Made by a program: the position numbers and the translations under genes. The notes beneath the pieces were generated by a model. The model saw nothing but the letters and a program-made list of their open reading frames with translations, ran no database searches and was not told the origin of the DNA. A stretch of DNA of 64,000 nucleotides from the NCBI RefSeq assembly GCF_001267925.1, contig NZ_CP011409.1, forward strand, positions 558,001 through 622,000, written 5' to 3'. This document shows positions 61,094-64,000 of the stretch, piece by piece. The stretch is from Herbaspirillum hiltneri N3. Lineage in GTDB: Bacteria; Pseudomonadota; Gammaproteobacteria; Burkholderiales; Burkholderiaceae_D. How positions within the stretch are numbered: the stretch's first letter is position 1; the number at the start of each line of letters is the position of its first letter.

Positions 61094-61618
61094 TCAGAAA
61101 TACTTTTTGACGATCTCGCCGAAAGCCTGCTCTGCCGGCATGCCGCCGCGCATCAGCGTGGTGATTTCTTCCGAGTGCTCGCCGATGGTGTCCGGCAAGG
61201 TGGCGCGGTTGGCCTTGAAGTATTCGTACTTGTCGCTGTCGACCTGATCCTTGGCACGGGTTGCTGCGCTCGGCGCGCGCGTGGTGCTGGCGCGCTTGAC
61301 GCCGCCGGTGCTCAGCGTGCGGGTGGTCTTGCTGCCGCCGGCCTTGGCCAGCCTGACCTGATCCAGCGTGAACACGCCGGTGGCGTTGCCCGGCGCGAAT
61401 TCGCCTTCTTCCGGATGATGCAGGTGATGATTGCCGTCGAAGGCCATCTTCTTGCCGGCAGTGTTGGTCAGTTGATAATGCGGACCGTTGCCCGACGTGA
61501 CCAGCGCGAACTGGACGCGTTCGCCGTAAATGCCCATCTGGGTAAGGACGCCTGTCAGGTAGGGCGCTTTCAGGGTGTCGATGTTGCCATTCCAGCGTTT
61601 GCTTCTTGTCGTAGTCAA
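61094..61618 (-). CDS. Hypothetical protein
   Basis: About 174 aa using a TTG at 61618 with GGAAG eight bases upstream; the open frame extends to 61804 but that extension looks random. The sequence opens with TTTRSKRWNGNIDTLKAPYLTG, has GPHYQLTNTAGKKMAFDGNH and a basic Ala/Thr/Lys-rich linker (GGVKRASTTRAPSAATRAK). It ends in an acidic helix. No family recognised. An overlapping frame (61053-61847) is judged a shadow. Confidence 0.65.
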   Translation of the reverse strand: MTTTRSKRWNGNIDTLKAPYLTGVLTQMGIYGERVQFALVTSGNGPHYQLTNTAGKKMAFDGNHHLHHPEEGEFAPGNATGVFTLDQVRLAKAGGSKTTRTLSTGGVKRASTTRAPSAATRAKDQVDSDKYEYFKANRATLPDTIGEHSEEITTLMRGGMPAEQAFGEIVKKYF

Positions 61619-61863
61619 AATATGTACTTCCGTAATGATGGCGGCCGCGCGCAAGAGGGATCTCGGGAAAACGGCGATCGGGGCGGCCGGCCTTGAAAAA
61701 ACAGCGTGACCTGCCATTATCCTCTTCTCGCGCCCAGATTGACAGCGCGACGCAGCAATTTTTGCCGCAAGGGAGCTCCTTGGAAACCGGAAACCCCCGC
61801 CCACAGCGCTTTGCAGCCTCGCGATTGATGTCCGGCAATGCTTCCATGCGGCAATAACGGCGT

Positions 61864-61869
61864 TATAAT
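61864..61869 (+). promoter_or_regulatory. Candidate -10 box of the FecR/OmpA operon
   Basis: Perfect TATAAT 75 bases before the FecR-domain start; a -35 hexamer is not convincing. The rest of 61619-61938 shows no gene. A CCAAAAACG direct repeat lies in the leader just before the start. Confidence 0.35.
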
Positions 61870-61938
61870 GCGCCTACTCCGCGCTCGCGGAGGTCGCCCA
61901 CAAGAAATACACCAAAAACGCACCAAAAACGGGGAATC

Positions 61939-62418
61939 ATGGGATCGGGAAACCACATATATCGCGCATGCGTGCCGGCCGCCTTGTTCATGTACTTCTG
62001 CTGCACCGGCAACCTCGCGCATGCGCAGGTGCAGGATTACGTCCAGGCCGGCATCGTCAAGGTCGTCAGCGGCAATGTCCAGGTGCTGCGCCGTGAACAG
62101 CCATCGGCCGTGCATGTCGGCGACCGCGTGTTTTCCGGCGACCGCGTGGTCACCGCCGAGGGCGCCGCCGTCGGCATCACGCTGCGCGACGACACCTTGC
62201 TGTCGCTGGGCCCCAAGAGCAATTTCCTGCTTGAGCAATACACCTTCGACGCCAGCTCGGGCGAAGGCAACGTCGCCGTGCGCGTCGTCAAGGGTACGCT
62301 GCGTTACGTTACCGGCCTGATCGGCAAGCATGCGCCGGAGAGCCAGCGCGTGCTGACGCCGACTGCCACCATCGGCATTCGCGGCACCGACTTCATTGTG
62401 GATGTGGCCGATGAATAA
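61939..62418 (+). CDS. FecR-domain secreted protein
   Basis: 159 aa. Signal peptide ending near AHAQ. FecR-like beta-domain: GNVQVLRR, VGDRVFSGDRVVTAEGAAVGITLRDDTLLSLGPKS, ending in TPTATIGIRGTDFIVDV, the FecR signature. A periplasmic sensing or scaffold domain; here not linked to a sigma factor. Its end overlaps the OmpA-family gene by 8 bases. Confidence 0.92.
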   Translation: MGSGNHIYRACVPAALFMYFCCTGNLAHAQVQDYVQAGIVKVVSGNVQVLRREQPSAVHVGDRVFSGDRVVTAEGAAVGITLRDDTLLSLGPKSNFLLEQYTFDASSGEGNVAVRVVKGTLRYVTGLIGKHAPESQRVLTPTATIGIRGTDFIVDVADE

Positions 62419-63022
62419 GCTGATACAGCAATCCGCCAGGCTGCTGGCGCCGGTCGCGCTGGCGCTATTGCTGGCCGCCTGCGCCGGACCGAAAGAACGT
62501 TTCGTGCTGTTGCCGCAGGCGGACGGCTCCTCCAGCAGCATCGTAGTCAAGTCCGGCGGCAGCGAGACCGCACTCACGACGCCGTACGCTTCGGTTGAGA
62601 CGCAAGCCGGCAAAGCCGGCAAGACGGTCACGCTGAGCGAAGCCGACGTCAGCAAGCGCTACGCGCCGGTGATGGAAAACCTGCCGCTGCGTCCGCGCAC
62701 CTACGTGCTGCAATTCGAACTCGGACGCGATCGCCTGACGCCGGCATCGCGCAAATTCCTCGACCAGGCGATTGACGAAATCAAGCAATTTCCGGCCGGG
62801 GAATTCATCTTGACCGGTCATGCCGACAACATCGGCAACGACGCCTTCAACGACACGCTGTCGGTGCGCCGCGCCAAGCTGGTCGAGAGCGAACTGGTAC
62901 GTGCCAAAGTCAATCTCATCAGCATTGAAGTGATCGGCAAGGGCTCGCGCGAACCGCGCTTCCCTGCCAAAAAAGGCGTGCCGGAGCCGCGCAACCGCTA
63001 CGTCGAGATCAAGCTGCGTTAG
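62411..63022 (+). CDS. OmpA-family outer-membrane lipoprotein
   Basis: 203 aa. Lipobox LLLAACAG (Cys near residue 23) and a C-terminal OmpA-like peptidoglycan-binding domain: FELGRDRLTPASRKFLDQA, LTGHADNIG, LSVRRAKLVE and PRNRYVEI. Anchored in the outer membrane and bound to the cell wall. Together with the FecR protein it matches a common betaproteobacterial pair that usually precedes a CHASE2 adenylate cyclase; that gene is absent here. Confidence 0.92.
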   Translation: MNKLIQQSARLLAPVALALLLAACAGPKERFVLLPQADGSSSSIVVKSGGSETALTTPYASVETQAGKAGKTVTLSEADVSKRYAPVMENLPLRPRTYVLQFELGRDRLTPASRKFLDQAIDEIKQFPAGEFILTGHADNIGNDAFNDTLSVRRAKLVESELVRAKVNLISIEVIGKGSREPRFPAKKGVPEPRNRYVEIKLR

Positions 63023-63061
63023 AAGTCGCACTGAAAACAATGATGAAATGGGTTCCGAGAC

Positions 63062-64000
63062 ATGGCCGACATCTACCTCGCGTATTCCCCCGGGACGCGC
63101 GCGAATTACTATGGCGACAAACCGCTGGCGCTGTTGCAGGCGCTGGGAACGGTACGCCTGAATGACAGCGAAACGCCGCTGACCCCAACCGACCTGGTGC
63201 ATGCCGCCGCCGGTTGCGACATCATCGTCGCGCCGCGCATCCCGGCTGCGCCCGCCGAGGTCTTTGATCGTCTGCCGCAACTGGCCGCCTATTGCCGTGG
63301 CGCAGTCGATATCCGCAACATCGACGTCGATGCCGCCAGCCGCAACGGCGTGCTGGTCACACGCGCGACGCCGGGTTTTGCCGCCTCGGTGGCGGAGTGG
63401 GTGCTGGCCGCGATGTTCGATCTCAGCCGCGGCATCAGCGACGCCGCGCTGGCCTATCGCAATGGCGTCGCGCCCGCCGTCAGGATGGGACGCGAACTGC
63501 GCGGCGCCACGCTGGGCGTGGCCGGCTACGGCACCATCGGCCAATACCTGTGCCGGATTGCGCAGGCGCTCGGCATGCAGATCGTCGTCGCCGATCCCTA
63601 CGCAAACATCACCGAACCGTTGCATGTCGCGACCAGTTTCGACGCCATGCTGGCGCAATCCGATTACGTGGTTTGCCTGGCCCCGGCCACGCCCGAAACG
63701 GCGCAACTGTTCAACGCCGCCGCATTTGCCAAGATGCAGGCATCGGCCTTCTTCATCAATGCCTCGCGCGGCGAGCTGGTCGACGAAGCGGCGCTGCTGC
63801 TGGCGCTCGACCATGGCGTCATCGCCGCCGCCGCCCTTGACGTTGGCATGGCGCCCGACCAGATGCCGTCATCGCTGCTGGCGCGCCATCCGGGCGTCAT
63901 CGCCACACCGCATATCGGCGGCCTGACGCCGCAGGCGGCCGAACATCAGGCGATGGATACGGTCAACCAGGTGGCGGCGATTCTGGCCGGCCGCTTGCCC
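63062..64000 (+). CDS. D-2-hydroxyacid dehydrogenase family protein (3' end outside window)
   Basis: At least 313 codons, open to the window edge. NAD-binding motif VAGYGTIGQYLCRIAQALG, catalytic Arg in INASRGELVDEAALL and His in TPHIGGLT. At the position of the usual catalytic Glu (DVFxxEP) the sequence reads DVGMAPDQMP, so that residue seems missing. Likely a NAD(P)-dependent 2-hydroxyacid dehydrogenase or a relative with altered chemistry. Confidence 0.9.
   Translation, partial: MADIYLAYSPGTRANYYGDKPLALLQALGTVRLNDSETPLTPTDLVHAAAGCDIIVAPRIPAAPAEVFDRLPQLAAYCRGAVDIRNIDVDAASRNGVLVTRATPGFAASVAEWVLAAMFDLSRGISDAALAYRNGVAPAVRMGRELRGATLGVAGYGTIGQYLCRIAQALGMQIVVADPYANITEPLHVATSFDAMLAQSDYVVCLAPATPETAQLFNAAAFAKMQASAFFINASRGELVDEAALLLALDHGVIAAAALDVGMAPDQMPSSLLARHPGVIATPHIGGLTPQAAEHQAMDTVNQVAAILAGRLP

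Noticed and set aside
61053..61847. 264-aa minus-strand frame overlapping the hypothetical gene at 61094-61618
   Set aside because: His/Arg/Gly-rich low-complexity translation; the alternative frame has a normal protein composition and a ribosome site.

Overview
The window looks like a stretch of a Betaproteobacterial chromosome, most likely Oxalobacteraceae and Herbaspirillum-like. This is inferred from the GC-rich core genes: chemotaxis receptors with CheV, paired GGDEF proteins, a class I PPK2, a BKACE/MFS/SDR operon and a ParD-like/map pair. It has two halves. Bases 1 to about 34,850 are a mosaic accessory region with lower GC and much insertion-sequence debris. Bases about 34,945 to 64,000 are ordinary, compact, GC-rich chromosome.

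Accessory half, left to right. A GTPase-linked two-gene module (a truncated GTPase-like protein and a large GAP1-type protein, 1-3379) lies next to a convergent Tn7-like transposition operon, tnsA-tnsB-tnsC-tniQ-tniQ (9368 down to 3623), and may be its cargo. Next come a small XRE gene and IS3 debris between two ~80-bp direct repeats (9762-10734), and a small conserved orphan gene. A 5-kb segment carries an HD-GYP response regulator and a large hybrid histidine kinase. It is bracketed by a perfect 33-bp inverted repeat set inside blocks of repeated ~24-bp motifs (11211-11300 and 16304-16441). A TOTE-type primase-helicase (16448-18808) follows. A defence cluster comes next: type I restriction-modification (hsdM, hsdS, a truncated GIY-YIG remnant, hsdR) and a Hachiman system (hamA, hamB). 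Downstream are two adjacent RusA-like genes, a GIY-YIG-like nuclease gene, IS3/IS21 fragments and a histidine kinase that has lost its 5' end. Repeats at 34,683-34,827 mark the junction with core sequence.

Core half. A ParD-like gene overlaps a methionine aminopeptidase gene; a second map paralogue lies at 55.7 kb. An HD-domain hydrolase and an orphan gene follow. An AraC-type regulator is divergent from a catabolic operon (BKACE enzyme, ACS-family MFS transporter, two SDRs). There is an SDR/LysR divergent pair, and an MFS pump with its TetR regulator, which share identical 18-bp operator-like boxes. Then come an FAD-dependent oxidoreductase and a signalling block (MCP, diguanylate cyclase, small membrane protein, CheV, second MCP). 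A secreted DUF1120 protein, map2, a ChaA-like antiporter, a DUF3820 protein, a second diguanylate cyclase, an Oxidored-like protein and PPK2 follow. The window closes with a hypothetical protein, a FecR/OmpA pair and a partial D-2-hydroxyacid dehydrogenase gene running off the right edge.

Most likely to repay study: the GTPase/GAP1 module beside the Tn7-like operon, the kinase cassette inside inverted multi-repeat ends, and the tandem RusA-like genes with the neighbouring GIY-YIG gene next to Hachiman. All family assignments come from reading motifs by eye; no database search was run.
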